Assembly: GCA_903813345.2 (NCBI GenBank)
Contig: CAIIXF020000002.1
Location: forward strand, 35,580,926 to 35,644,925
Source: Owenia fusiformis
Taxonomy: Eukaryota; Annelida; Polychaeta; Sabellida; Oweniidae
Reading direction: 5' to 3'
Length of the DNA: 64,000 bases
Shown here: positions 44,701 through 53,275 of the stretch, one piece after another
Layout of the letters: each line of letters starts with the position of its first letter
Numbering within the stretch: position 1 is the first letter of the stretch
Notes under the pieces: generated by a model
Told to the model about the DNA's origin: nothing
The model's database searches: none
Seen by the model: the letters and a program-made list of their open reading frames with translations, nothing else
Program-made: the position numbers and the translations under genes

Positions 44701-47256
44701 TCCAATCGTCATGCTGATCATGTTCTGCTGGAAATATGTATGCGGGGATTGGGTATGTATTTTTCATGCGTGTTAGTTTGTGTAATATGTCTACAAGAGC
44801 AAAGTCAGGATCCTAAATAAGCGAGGCCAATTTATATAGGCGGTGCCAAACTTGTGTCAAAGAGGACATTCAGTCAAGTCGAGTAACTGAGTCGACATTC
44901 GAAAATAAAAATCTCAAAATCGTTGATTTCCAAGATAATTTGTGAGGTGGTAATTAAGATGATAATACACATTTTAACGTATTACTTTTGAGTACATCTC
45001 GAATCCATTTTGATAATATAAAAAGTAATGAACAACCTTGCCTCAAACCTTGATCTAAATTGAAGAATTTTGTGAATAACCCAGTATTAGAGACTGTAGA
45101 CTGTGTATTTTTGTGAACTTTTCTATCCATCTTTGAAATTCTGGATCAAAATTGAATACTTCTTTGAAATATAATCAAACGCCCGTGAACAGTCAAGAGC
45201 AACCATAATACCTTCAATGTCATCATTATACATGTAATTCATTATGTCATCTATCAATCTTCAGTTTAGATGTATCCCCCTTTCCTTCAAATATGCATTC
45301 TGGTCACGTTCAACCAATCTTTTATTACAGTTTGGAGTCTGTTTGCCAACACAGTTGCCCTTATTTTATAGCCACAACAAGTTAATGATATAGGCCTGAA
45401 TGATTTTAAACGATTTCTTGGAATAGTTTTGCCTTTGAGTATTAATACTATTATTCCTTTCCTTTGACTGCTAGAAAGTTGCCTTGCATGAAGCCCATAA
45501 TTCAATGAATTAACTACTAAGCTTTTTACTTTAGTTCAAAACATTTTGTAGAAGGCAGATGTTAATTCATCAATCCCTGGACTACTGTCAGATTTCATTT
45601 GTTTAATAGCTCGCGTTATTATTGTAATCGCACAAGACGAAATTTACACTCCCGAGGAGCACTTTGGTAACACTTTGAAGGAGGATTCTTGAAAAATCGT
45701 TCGAATTTTCACAAAAGGTTTTATGCATTTTCATTGCTTTGTTTAAGCTTCAACTAGAATCATACTCAAATCCGATACCATAATTATAAATTAAAATGAA
45801 ACATTAAACTCACAAGGTTATATGATAAACTGATTCGAGCATTGATGATTTGAGTTAAACTGTGGATAATATTTTAAATAAATATATTTGACAAATATGA
45901 TGTATACATCAACGTGTGACTTGTATATCAATTCGTGACCATCATATTTGGCTTTCAAAAATTAAGTCGGAAGTTACAGTGGTAGGAGATTACCGAAAAC
46001 GTCAATCACATCCAGATATCCAAACGACGTCAAGTATTAACAATACATTTTTCGTGCATCTCGAACAAGGCAGGGTTCTGTGATCCAGCAATGTGTATTC
46101 CGAAAGAAAAAACTACAAATATAAACAATTTTCATTGATTTAGATTACATTCGAAATCACAACTTTCAAAATATTTGTTTCAACCAAGAATTGTAAGAAC
46201 TTGAAACATGTTGTTAATTTTTCAAACCGCATATCCTCATTTACGTTCTTTGACAAGGATGAATCCATTTAAAAACATGGATTTTCTTGATTATTCTTCA
46301 AAACTACCCTTGAAATATAGGTATGTAGGATATTACAGTGTAAATTGACACGCATTTGTTTACTCCATATTATGAAAAAATAAATGCAGTACCATCTGTC
46401 ATTATTTGAATACATTTATGGTTGGTTCATAACGAAAAATGACAAATAACATACATCTTTTGAAGTAGGGGTATACAAGGACATAGTGGAAATTTAGAAA
46501 TCTAGGCCATATCCCCAAGTTTGCTTCACCAATATGTAACAGAACATCAAAATGATAATTTACACGTTTGCTGATAGGTATATTGAAAATAATTAACCAG
46601 AGGTCTACTTAAATTCTTAGTAAATATTGATGAACATACGAATTTCGAATGTTGAATTAGTTACTTGACTTGACTGATTATACGTACTACTATCTGATAT
46701 GATCCAATTCTCTAAAAGTGGGATATACCCATAGCATATAGCGTCCATGGTATATATTATTACGAAAAGAACCCTGAGATTTATTCGACAAAAAGCTCCA
46801 ATTAAAGCTGTCCATTGTTTTAAATTCAATTGGGTAGCCTTATAAAAATGATTCAAAACATCATCCAAGTGGCTTTAGGAAAATGGAATCTTTATATAAG
46901 GCAACCGCTTTGTAATGTTGTCATCGTTCCAAATATAATTGCTGTTTGAAACTTTATTTGAAAAGCGGTTTTTATATCTTAATGGCAAGAAACTATTTTC
47001 ACAGGACTTTCACATTTCCTATATTGATTACAGTTACGTAAAACACCATGCTTGACTTCAATTAATTTCTTATTAGGAATTCCGTGATCTAATCAATCCA
47101 ATTGGACTGAAACCATTCCAACTAATGCCTGGCGAGAGCTACCGCGATACTGTTCCACTGAAGGATACAACAGAGAAATATGCAGCAGATGGAAGCAAAA
47201 AACAAGACTATGCTTATGCAAATGAAGGGTACAAGGTCGATCCTAACAGATTCTAG
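20580..47256 (+). CDS. SLC6-like: SLC6 sodium- and chloride-dependent neurotransmitter/amino-acid transporter, 14 coding exons, one in-frame TGA
   Basis: Exons are 20580-20760, 25649-25780, 30767-30925, 32747-32966, 33267-33405, 37702-37845, 41782-41885, 42026-42150, 42418-42530, 42714-42851, 43112-43211, 44121-44245, 44570-44752 and 47077-47256. All have GT/AG borders and matching phases, totalling 2043 bases (680 residues plus stop). It has the 12-helix LeuT-type fold of plasma-membrane symporters. TM1 has [16 protein letters not shown] with Gly where monoamine transporters have Asp, which points to an amino-acid-type substrate (GABA, taurine, glycine or similar). TM3 keeps YY (DCYYNIV). 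TM6 is [13 protein letters not shown]7 NTGTS and TM8 GLDSQ, so sodium and chloride ligands appear intact. The EL2 disulphide pair is present ([11 protein letters not shown]). Codon 202, in the EL2 exon, is TGA. The substrate cannot be fixed from sequence alone. Confidence 0.9.
20761..21991 (+). other. SLC6 intron 1, first part
   Basis: AT-rich intron sequence with no coding similarity. A diverged direct repeat, TTGAAGGTCAAAAAGAGGT at 21896-21914, recurs near 22500. Confidence 0.5.
21992..22321. mobile_element. hAT-like MITE
   Basis: The left end CACTGGCGGATATGGG and the right end (reverse complement CAGGGGCGGGATCTGGG) are inverted. AATCT flanks both ends as a 5-bp target duplication. A related genomic segment at 22524-22560 (AGAAGTTCAAATCTGAATTT) lacks the insertion and acts as an empty-site relative. 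The interior is rich in GGGCC and encodes no protein. Confidence 0.65.
22945..23095. repeat. imperfect hairpin, arms about 65 bp
   Basis: AAAAATGACGAAATTTTAGA on the left matches the reverse complement of TCTTTACATTTCGTCATTTT on the right, and CGCAAGCC pairs with GGCTTGCG near the loop. Confidence 0.8.
23114..24152. repeat. long inverted repeat (about 350-bp arms)
   Basis: The left arm 23114-23465 and right arm 23795-24152 are reverse complements with scattered mismatches, for example GATGCAGTCGTGTTTTTACT against its complement near 24125. The loop is about 330 bp. It may be a younger foldback nested within the 22595-24182 element. Confidence 0.8.
24230..24690. repeat. degenerate CpG-rich motif cluster (AATACGTCC and CTCGTTC phrases)
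   Basis: ACGTC-containing words recur six times: AAAACGTCG near 24237, AATACGTCC near 24321, AACGCGTCC near 24383, AATACGTCC near 24551, AAAACGTCC near 24578 and AGTACGTCC near 24622. They alternate with TTCGTTC or CTCGTT. The surrounding intron is CpG-poor. The function is unknown; it could be a remnant of a degenerate short tandem repeat. Confidence 0.5.
24691..25648 (+). other. SLC6 intron 1, last part
   Basis: AT-rich intron sequence ending in TTTTATTTGCGTTTTGCAG, a good polypyrimidine tract and acceptor. No other feature is recognised. Confidence 0.5.
25649..25780 (+). CDS. SLC6-like: SLC6 exon 2: TM1b to TM2
   Basis: It encodes [20 protein letters not shown], then [20 protein letters not shown]. 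The Tyr of GQY is the TM2 chloride ligand in this family. The exon closes with a split Gly codon before gtacag. Confidence 0.92.
25781..27138 (+). other. SLC6 intron 2, left of the minisatellite
   Basis: AT-rich intron with a short GATGAAAT microsatellite near 25862-25890. No gene or transposon is recognised. Confidence 0.5.
27139..30449. repeat. 44-bp minisatellite, about 75 copies (SLC6 intron 2)
   Basis: The consensus unit runs TTGACAATTGAAGTCCCATT and then GAATAGCTTGTTCATATTGG ATTC. Units vary mainly at GAATAGC/GAAAAGC/GAATAAC, CCCATT/CCAATT and CAATTG/CAATAG. A block beginning GCTTGTTCATAATGG at 28358 recurs at 28886, exactly 528 bp (12 units) later, with the same order of variant units, showing higher-order duplication. 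It begins about 1.36 kb after exon 2 and ends about 320 bp before exon 3. Open frames across it are repeat artefacts. Confidence 0.95.
30767..30925 (+). CDS. SLC6-like: SLC6 exon 3: TM3 and start of EL2
   Basis: It encodes [38 protein letters not shown] and [15 protein letters not shown]. The YY pair in TM3 is part of the substrate site in the family, and the two cysteines match the conserved EL2 disulphide. It is flanked by TTTGCAG and GGTAAGA, with split codons. Confidence 0.92.
31171..32549. mobile_element. non-autonomous TIR element with long diverged arms (SLC6 intron 3)
   Basis: Inverted arms of about 150 bp include AAGGTTCCAATATACCGTTG (left, near 31209) against its complement near 32480, and ATTAGATATTAACCCTTTCA (31289) against TGAAAGGGTTAATATCTAAT (32376). 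Outermost matches are GAGCAAACTAG and its complement near 32549. The interior has TGACTTAACATG-type phrases but no coding region. Confidence 0.6.
32747..32966 (+). CDS. SLC6-like: SLC6 exon 4: extracellular loop 2, with in-frame TGA
   Basis: The splice borders (ttttag and gtaagt) and phase fit the neighbours. It encodes the large glycosylated loop, with N-x-S/T sites at NGT and NET, then NFT, NTT and NGT, and ends VTEFWE, the canonical lead-in to TM4. At 32878-32880 the frame reads TGA (AKL stop NFT). The frame stays open on both sides, and the downstream side keeps three glycosylation sites, so the sequence was coding until recently. Alternatives are a polymorphic null allele, a sequencing error, or removal of a 91-bp stretch (32861-32951: GT after GATACA, AG at ATTCAG), which would keep the frame. 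Confidence 0.85.
33267..33405 (+). CDS. SLC6-like: SLC6 exon 5: TM4
   Basis: It encodes [20 protein letters not shown], then [20 protein letters not shown] and IKTSGK, the classic SLC6 ending before TM5. It finishes in phase 0 before gtaata. Confidence 0.92.
33406..33751 (+). other. SLC6 intron 5, start
   Basis: AT-rich intron sequence between exon 5 and a mariner relic. Nothing is recognised. Confidence 0.5.
33752..34826 (-). mobile_element. mariner-type element with decayed transposase (SLC6 intron 5)
   Basis: The ends CAGGGTGTTCCAAAAGTAAC are inverted and flanked by TA on both sides. Similarity between the arms extends about 200 bp inward. On the minus strand, scraps of a DD34D-type transposase are readable: [16 protein letters not shown], then in another frame [15 protein letters not shown], and a C-terminal block VFGSWIQ near 34110-34390. 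The 5' half of the transposase is missing. The copy is dead. Confidence 0.8.
34919..37738 (+). repeat. 66-bp minisatellite spanning the intron 5/exon 6 junction, about 43 copies
   Basis: Each unit is about 21 bp of intron end (TAGCTACACATATCTTTCCA G) followed by 45 bp homologous to the start of exon 6 (GTGATGTACGTTACAGCAAC, GTCCCCGTACATCTTCATGT, TGATC). The last unit is the real acceptor and exon start at 37702, which differs from the consensus in the 45 bp at one position (TAC to TAT, both Tyr). Nearly every unit keeps the AG just before GTGATG. Variants include GAAACTGCAAC and GTAATCGTGCTACTC subfamilies arranged in blocks. Since 66 is a multiple of three, long meaningless frames run through it. 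Confidence 0.95.
37702..37845 (+). CDS. SLC6-like: SLC6 exon 6: TM5 and EL3
   Basis: It encodes [40 protein letters not shown] and WAKLGTIK, matching the family pattern VVYFTATFPY. It is 48 codons, phase 0 on both sides. The first 45 bases are shared with the upstream 66-bp array. Beyond TTGATC the exon continues CTGTTGATTCG, whereas array units run into TAG. Confidence 0.93.
38047..41735. repeat. 47-bp minisatellite, about 65 copies (SLC6 intron 6)
   Basis: The consensus is CCATTCATTTGCAATTATAT, CATATATTCAGTCTAACTAA, CAGCCCT. Variants alternate TTATTTG/TTCATTTG and ACTAAC/ACTTAC. Longer blocks recur with the same order of variants, for example TCGGTCTCACTATAAACCCT near 39196, 39380 and 39609. 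A 645-bp mariner-like MITE interrupts it at 38399. It fills nearly all of the intron between exons 6 and 7. Confidence 0.95.
38399..39043. mobile_element. mariner-like MITE with about 210-bp inverted arms, inserted in the 47-bp array
   Basis: Ends CAGGGTGTCTCGAAAGTATG and the inverted CAGGGTGTCCCGAAAGTATG are flanked by TA on both sides. The arms match inward for roughly 210 bp. No coding content is seen. The array continues in phase-like fashion on either side, so the insertion followed array formation. Confidence 0.85.
41782..41885 (+). CDS. SLC6-like: SLC6 exon 7: TM6
   Basis: It encodes [20 protein letters not shown] and [14 protein letters not shown]. The Gln and Ser of GSQIFFS are chloride ligands, and the unwound TM6 centre is conserved. 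Acceptor AATTTACAG and donor gtatgt flank it. Confidence 0.93.
42026..42150 (+). CDS. SLC6-like: SLC6 exon 8: TM7
   Basis: It encodes [20 protein letters not shown] and [20 protein letters not shown]. Asn and Ser of NTGTS complete the chloride site. GFMAYEQGV is close to the vertebrate sequence. Confidence 0.93.
42418..42530 (+). CDS. SLC6-like: SLC6 exon 9: EL4 and start of TM8
   Basis: It encodes [20 protein letters not shown] and [18 protein letters not shown]. The Asp and Ser of GLDSQ are ligands of the second sodium site. Phase 0 at the donor gtgact. Confidence 0.93.
42714..42851 (+). CDS. SLC6-like: SLC6 exon 10: end of TM8 and TM9
   Basis: It encodes [20 protein letters not shown], then [20 protein letters not shown] and LSMVTR. 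This corresponds to the conserved FVCVEG-x-x-T-A block. Confidence 0.92.
43112..43211 (+). CDS. SLC6-like: SLC6 exon 11: TM10
   Basis: It encodes [20 protein letters not shown] and [13 protein letters not shown], matching GGMYVFQLFD. It ends with a split Gly before gtcagt. Confidence 0.92.
43212..43978 (+). other. SLC6 intron 11, left part
   Basis: AT-rich intron sequence with no recognised feature before the 54-bp repeat. Confidence 0.5.
43979..44132 (+). repeat. 54-bp triplication spanning the intron 11/exon 12 junction
   Basis: Three copies of a 54-bp unit comprise about 42 bp of intron end (TTAACATTTATTAACCAGTT then GTATTCTATTGTAG) plus the first 12 bases of exon 12 (GAGTTAGGCGAT). The junctions lie at 44012/44013, about 44066 and 44120/44121; the last is the real one. 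The first copy is diverged, while the last two are nearly identical. Confidence 0.92.
44121..44245 (+). CDS. SLC6-like: SLC6 exon 12: IL5 and TM11
   Basis: It completes Gly and encodes [13 protein letters not shown] and [23 protein letters not shown] matches the family QRFCDDI. The segment [13 protein letters not shown] is unusually long and Gly/Cys-rich for this loop. Donor gtgagt. Confidence 0.88.
44246..44569 (+). other. SLC6 intron 12
   Basis: A short AT-rich intron with a TATGTA microsatellite near 44278-44300 and a TTTAAACAG acceptor. Confidence 0.7.
44570..44752 (+). CDS. SLC6-like: SLC6 exon 13: end of TM11 and TM12
   Basis: It encodes [40 protein letters not shown] and [31 protein letters not shown] corresponds to the family YP-W---GW motif before TM12. 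Confidence 0.9.
44753..47076 (+). other. SLC6 intron 13
   Basis: A 2.3-kb AT-rich intron carrying an antisense LINE fragment (about 45010-45630). No feature is recognised from 45640 to 47060. Confidence 0.6.
45010..45630 (-). mobile_element. LINE reverse-transcriptase fragment, L1/Tx1-like, antisense in SLC6 intron 13
   Basis: On the minus strand one reads [20 protein letters not shown], then [38 protein letters not shown] and, after breaks, [20 protein letters not shown] and [12 protein letters not shown]. These are the fingers and palm motifs of a non-LTR reverse transcriptase. The frame is broken several times and the catalytic YADD region is absent. Confidence 0.85.
47077..47256 (+). CDS. 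SLC6-like: SLC6 exon 14: C-terminal tail
   Basis: It encodes [20 protein letters not shown], then a polar tail ([20 protein letters not shown]) ending PNRF and TAG. LI-P is a common SLC6 pattern just after TM12. No PDZ ligand is evident. Confidence 0.88.
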   Translation, partial: EFRDLINPIGLKPFQLMPGESYRDTVPLKDTTEKYAADGSKKQDYAYANEGYKVDPNRF

Positions 47257-48835
47257 TTGGCGTTGAAGTAGAACATGAGTTGTCGAGTAAATAAGCTTAT
47301 AGATGGAAGTTGTATTGAATGAATTTAGATACTTGTATATTATAATAGTGACTCACAACTAAGAACGATTCCAAATGGTTACAATGTTCAGTATGAGTCG
47401 AGTGTTTAATAAGCTAAGCGGTTGTCTGCAATGAGTTATACAAGAGTCAATATTGTGACAAAATTTCACCACATGTATACACCGAACAACAAAAAGCATT
47501 TGCTATAGACACATGCAAATTAATATACCGTATACTTATTCAAAAATGTTAATCAGCTTCGTAATAGAACAAGTAAAAGCAGTGTTGTTAGAATCCATGA
47601 CAATGTACATTTCTGTCGACAAATGTTAGATAATAAATCAACTTTGTCATAATGGCAAATGTAGCTTGGTTCGAAGTGATACACATATTCTACTATACCG
47701 AGAATTAGAACATTCATCCAATATATGAAAATAAGACAACGTTTTCGATATAGGAAAATAAAATATATTTTATTAGCATATGCAACATATGCATATTTAT
47801 CATATGTAACGTCATACATTTTGTATTTCATATCTTCTATTAAAACAAAACGTCAAGCCTCGGTCATATTTACTCTACGGCGGGCGTGCGGCTGCCGTCG
47901 CTTATAAAAACCGATATAGAACATCTTCGTCGCACTGGTTATCCATATATTTTAATGCTGCATACTTCTGCCAAGTTAGGGAAGCTACGGCCGCCGTACG
48001 GTTATCGTAGATGAAATGTGACTGTTGCATTAGTTAACTGCAAGTTCATATTAGAAAAAATGTCCATTTGTTCTATGATTCATTAAATAAACAACTGCAC
48101 TTAACTGTACTTCTACATCGTTTATATAGAATTTGTAAAAGTACCCATGTGATTGAATATACAGCACAATACTCATAAAAACAATGTACACAACATACCA
48201 CGAACAGGTTAAAAATAAAATGATAACATAACCAGGTTGTTGATGCATTCATGATCTCATTTTCTTACTTTTTAATGTTTCTCGTTAAGACTTTTACACA
48301 ATACGAAAAATATCTATACATCGGAACTAAATTTTCTAATGACTTTTTATTTCAGTTTGAGCAGTACATACAAGCAGAAAAATATTTGGTAAAAATAGCA
48401 TAACATCTACATTTTCCCTACACATGATAGTATTATATATTTACTTGAAAATGGGAATTTGCTGTCACTTGGGGTTACAATATACTTTTAATATCCTTCG
48501 ATTCATCTTCCTTTCCTGCTTGTTCATCTTGCAAATGTCGTATTCATCTATGTCTCTCTTAAGCCCAAGAAACGTTGGACAAACCTTTCTCAATATTTAC
48601 ATTATCTTACACATCCTTCAGATGAAATAGTATTTATCAATAATGTGTTACGATTTTTTAGGTCCTAAGTTTTAACGACCTCGCACGTTAAAAAAGCTGA
48701 CCATGGTCTCCAATATGTACGAAACACAAAAATTAGTTACAATTATCCAAATATTTTCCGTGAATTTCATCAAAAAATTTTAAGATACAATCTGGAATAG
48801 CATACGATTAAGTCATTTATCAATGCCAGGGTATT
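47257..48835 (+). other. SLC6 3' flank
   Basis: AT-rich sequence that should include the 3' untranslated region. AATAAA at 47757-47762 is a possible poly(A) signal about 500 bp after the stop. No other gene is recognised. Confidence 0.45.
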
Positions 48836-49511
48836 GTGCAGGGTGGTAAAAAACAGCAACCCTAATTTTTCATACCAATGTACTCAATTTCATACTAGAC
48901 TGTGTTATTTCATGAACATTGGATTTATAGTCGCAATGTTACAGCACTTTAAACAAGGTGCCCCAATTTTCCAATATCGTGCTGTAGGCAAACCTGCACA
49001 CATTTTCCAAACCTGTCAATGCCATAACTGTATTCCTCAGCAAGTATGGCCTGAACAACACATGTGATCTTTATTTTGAGGCCAAATGTTTTTCTGGTGT
49101 TATTACCCTACACTCTATCTTCGGGGTATCCCCACTGGTAAATATTAAATGGGGCCATATCTGGGCTATGGGGTGCCCATTCATTGTCTGTTGTACTGCT
49201 GATAATGTGGTCATTGAAGTGGTCCCAAAGCCATTATTGTGCATCATTGGGTGTATGGGGTATGGTTCTGTCTTGTTGGAACCACTGTTGCTGCCTGTCA
49301 ACCCCCTGGGTTCACCTAAAGTCCCCAAGAACTCAATGGGAATCACAAAATAGAGTTTGATGTTGACAGTTATTGCATATCCATTGGTATCGTCAAAGGT
49401 AAAGGACCCTATCTTCTGAGAACACACTACACTGTGCATCTGTCTGTGTGAGAAAGGGTCGATGGCAAACACTGACAGGACCCGGGTTTCTATAACACGT
49501 GCTAGAAACAC
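48836..49511 (-). mobile_element. mariner-superfamily transposase relic
   Basis: The plus-strand left edge CAGGGTGGTAAAAAACAGCA resembles the termini of the element at 18469. On the minus strand DDE-transposase blocks are readable in two frames: FDDTNGYAITVN, then WFQQDRTIPHT (the WFQQDGA-x-HT motif) and EWAPHSPDMAPFNIYQWGYP (WPPRSPDL-P-D-F-WGY motif). The catalytic third acidic residue is replaced and the frame is broken. The opposite end was not found, so this is a truncated dead copy. Confidence 0.8.
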
Positions 49512-50095
49512 GTACTAAAATAGTCTCGCAACCAGTGCTATTTACTGAACGAAACGACACGAAAACCCCGGGACAGCGTCCTATCAGAGTATTTATGGAT
49601 AGGACCCCCGTATGACCATGCTATCAGTTTGAATCTATCATTAACAAACTTATGTAACAGGCCCGTAGCCAGGACCCTCTACCATTGCCAAAAATGCTTT
49701 CAAAACCATGCAGTTTTCACCATTCTGAGCACTTTTTCAAATGGTTTTGGTCATTTTTGGGCCATTTCAAAAGTGAATCCCTTGGATTTTTTTAAAATCG
49801 ACCCCCCCCCGTCAAATACCGGCTACATCCCAGATTTAAACTTAAAACAATAAAATGCTGTATAAAACCCAGGGGATATATCATCCTCCGACTCATTTCT
49901 CCTGCATCCCTTGACCCGTACTTAAATAGTCTCGAAACCAGTGCTATTTTAACTTTTGCCGGTAGAGGCGCCATAAACTGAACGAAATGCAAAACACTCT
50001 AAACCCGGGATGTAGCATCCTTTGGTATTCATGAATTGGATTAATTGCCAGACCTTTTACCTTTCTGTCAATTTGAATTCATGCCGATAAAGGCT
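49511..50095. repeat. pair of diverged direct repeats (49511-49645 and 49917-50095)
   Basis: Both copies contain AATAGTCTCG, AACCAGTGCTATTT, ACTGAACGAAA and an (A)CCCGGGA block ending in (G)CATCC or GCGTCC. The second copy has about 30 extra bases (TTTGCCGGTAGAGGCGCC region). They look like two copies of an interspersed repeat with a hAT-like MITE between them. Confidence 0.6.
49658..49833. mobile_element. small hAT-like MITE (tentative)
   Basis: The left end CAGGCCCGTAGCCAGGA and the right end GGCTACATCCCAG are partly inverted (GTAGCC against GGCTAC). The ends are typical of hAT-like elements, and a C-run precedes the right end. No clear target duplication was found. Confidence 0.4.
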
Positions 50096-50656
50096 CTCAA
50101 AATAGAATAAAATTTGTTCTCGAAATTCAAAGATGAATTGGCTATTGCAATTAGGAGTTGGAGTCCTTATGTGTTCAAGTTTACGTTTTCAAAGGTATTT
50201 GGGATTACAGATGTAGATGAGGTTTTAATTAATGTTATAATTTCTGATAATAGCTGGCCTTGAACTTCATTGAAGTATTTGGAGTTGATGCTGTATTCAA
50301 GTCTGGATCAAATAAACTAATAAAGAGAGTTTGATGTACTGATTTATTTATTTCTATTGCAAATAACTATTTACACATGCTATTTCAAGGTCAACCCATG
50401 TGACTATTCATTTTATCAAGCGATTTATAAAGTTTTATAATTATGCATATACCTGTTGACTCACTTCAATCCTGAACATTAACAAAATTTTATCTCCATT
50501 TCTGGATGTGGCTAATTCCTATTGTCCCTACTGTGGACTAGTGACAATATATATTTTGCAAAAGCCAAAAATGTATGCATTCAGTATTGAAACATCAAGT
50601 ACATTGTACATCGATCACAAATAAAGACACATTTACATATATTCCAATAAATTCAA
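50096..50656. other. intergenic stretch
   Basis: AT-rich sequence with no recognised feature. Confidence 0.4.
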
Positions 50657-50800
50657 ATACTGTAAAACCTGTAAATAGTGAACACCTATTGAGCCACAAA
50701 ATGTGTTCACGATAGGTATTTTCTAACTAGAGGGGATTATATACAGGAGTCGATGTGAAATCTATCTAAAGTGGTGTGCACTAAAACAGGTTTTACTGTA
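50657..50800. mobile_element. pogo/Tigger-like MITE
   Basis: The ends ACTGTAAAACCTGT and the inverted ACAGTAAAACCTGT, bounded by TA-containing sequence, enclose about 140 bp. AGTGAACACC and its partner AGTGCACACC extend the inverted ends. There is no coding content. Confidence 0.6.
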
Positions 50801-51797
50801 GTATATGAGATATAATAAAAAATGTAATACATATACCTGTAAACCATATTATATCTAATGAGCGCACAATTCCAATGAGTGCAAATGTGACTTTCTTATT
50901 GAATTTTGTCTCAATATTAACACATTGATTTTGATTAACAGAACTGATTGATATATTATAGTGAGTGATGATTTTCAACATGTTTAATGCAGATAAAAAT
51001 AGTAGCTGTAGAGTATGAAAACCTAAGTGATCACAGCTAAAAGCATCATCGTCGATATTTTTCTCAATATCATACCCTTGAGTTGGCAATAACACCACAG
51101 AAAATGCACCGATTCAGGTATGTCCACATAAACTAAAATGCCTACATAATGAATACTGCAATTACTGGTTAAATTTGACAAGAAAAAACAATTTCCACAA
51201 CCCCATGATTAAATGTCAATGAAAGCCCTCAAAAACTAAAAAATACAAAACACCAGAACCGCTTAATGCTTCTTCAATTTTTGAATTTTTAGTAGAAATC
51301 CAATGTTTACCAACAACAGACGCCTTGTTATTCTCAGAGGCTCACTGTGCAAGAACCATTAATTGAATATCTTAAAGATCTTCCAAATGTAATGAGCTAA
51401 CCAATCTCCAATTTTTATGTATGATAAATCCTGTATTGAAATAACAGTATTCATATTTATTCGCCAAGTAGAAATCTTATACTCTCCACCATTTTTATTG
51501 GGGCACCAAAATTCATCCATTTAAGATTTCCCTTATTAAATGACTATATGTACTTTACAAAGTTATTGCAAATGAATATCTTTACATGAAGTTAACAAGG
51601 CATTTCTACAAAAGATTGTTTGCACACATTCAGTGTAACCTTGTAACAAACACCGATTTCCATCTAAATAACACTCTGACAGAGACTATAAAAATGTATA
51701 GCTATCAAGAGTGATATTTTTCACCAAATATATGTTTTCGTAAGTACTATAAATTCAAATACTTCTGATCAATTTACTTAATAAATTCTACAAACCA
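50801..51797. other. intergenic stretch
   Basis: AT-rich sequence. A minus-strand open frame at 50793-51098 has no recognisable family. Nothing else was found. Confidence 0.4.
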
Positions 51798-52076
51798 CTA
51801 TTTCATCAATATTTCGATAGCTTGCGCACAACCAAAGCAGCAAGACAAAAGTATTTTCCTGTATACTACCAGGCCATTGTCCCAATGAACATTAAGATGA
51901 TTTTGAAAAGGTGTACTTTTTGTAACACATAACAAACATGTAGAGAGCTTCTTCATCTGTAAACACAAAGCTTCAAAATCATCCCTGTCATACAGTTTTG
52001 TTATTATACCTCCAACATCAAGCGATAGTTCTTCTGTTATCATGAACTGACAACCCCCGAGAGCCTCTTGCTGATG
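51798..52076 (-). CDS. minus-strand open frame continuing out of the 33-bp array (hypothetical)
   Basis: The frame that reads ESEHHQVLQQH in the array leaves it and continues through QQEALGGCQFMITEELSLDV, TKLYDRDDFEALCLQMKKLS and on to a stop at 51798. A possible donor (GGAG then gtataa) follows ELSLDVG. It could be an exon of the decayed spectrin-repeat gene to the right, but the protein is not recognised. Confidence 0.3.
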   Translation of the reverse strand, partial: HQQEALGGCQFMITEELSLDVGGIITKLYDRDDFEALCLQMKKLSTCLLCVTKSTPFQNHLNVHWDNGLVVYRKILLSCCFGCAQAIEILMK

Positions 52077-53275
52077 TTCTGACTCATGTTGTTGTAGAAC
52101 CTGATGGTGTTCTGACTCCTGTTGTTGTAGAATCTGGGAATATTCTGACGCATGTTGTTGTAGAACCTGGGGATGCATTGCTCTGACTCATGTTGTAGAA
52201 CCTGATGATGTTCTGACTCAGGTTGTTGTAGAACCTGATGATGTTCTGACGCATGTTGTTGTAGAACCTGGGGATGCATTGCTCTGACTCATGTTGTAGA
52301 ACCTGGGGATGTTCTGACTCATGTTGTAACCTGGGGATGTTCTGACTCATGTTGTTGTAGAACCTGGTGATGGATATTCTGACTCATGTTGTTGTAGAAC
52401 CTGATGATGTTCTGACTCCTGTTGTTGTAGACACTGATGATGTTCTGACTCATGTTGTTGTAAAACCTGATGATGTTCTGACTCATGTTGTTCTGACTCA
52501 TGTTGTTGTAAAACCTGATGATGTTCTGACTCATGTTGTTGTAGAACCTGATGATGTTCTGACTCATGTTGTTGTAGAACCTGATGATGTTCTGACTCAT
52601 GTTGTTGTAGAACCTGATGATGTTTTGACTCCTGTTGTTGTAGACACTGATGATGTTCTGACTCCTGTTGTTGTAGACCCTGATGATGTTCTGACTCCTG
52701 TTGTTGTAGACACTGATGATATTCTGACTCATGTTGTTGTAGAACCTGATGATGTTCTGACTCATGTTGTTGTAGAACCTGATGATGTTTTGACTCCTGT
52801 TGTTGTAGACACTGATGATGTTCTGACTCCTGTTGTTGTAGACCCTGATGATGTTCTGACTCCTGTTGTTGTAGACACTGATGATGTTCTGACTCATGTT
52901 GTTGTAGAACCTGATGATGTTTTGACTCCTGTTGTTGTAGAACCTGATGAAGTTTTGACTCCTGTTGTTGTAGAACCTGATGATGTTCTGACGCATGTTG
53001 TTGTAGAACCTGATGATGTTTTTACTCATGTTGTTGTAGAACCTTGGGATGTTCTGACTCATGTTGTTGTAGAACCTGGTGATGGATGTTCTGAATCAGG
53101 TTGTTGTAGAACCTGGGGATGTTCTGACTCATGTTGTTGTAGAACCGATGATGTTCTGACTCATGTTGTAGCACCTCGGGATGTTCTGAATCATGTTGTT
53201 GTAGAACCTGGGGATGTTCTGACTCATGTTGTAGAACCTGGGGATGTTCTGACTCATGTTGTAGAACCTACAATT
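52045..53275. repeat. 33-bp minisatellite, about 37 copies
   Basis: The unit on the plus strand is CTCATGTTGTTGTAGAACCT GATGATGTTCTGA. Variants CTCCTG, GACACTGATGA and ACCTGGGGATG are common. A block starting GATGTTTTGACTCCTGTTGT near 52618 recurs 165 bp (five units) later. As 33 is a multiple of three, it is open over long spans on both strands: DVLTHVVVEPD on plus, SQNIIRFYNNM and ESEHHQVLQQH on minus. Confidence 0.95.
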
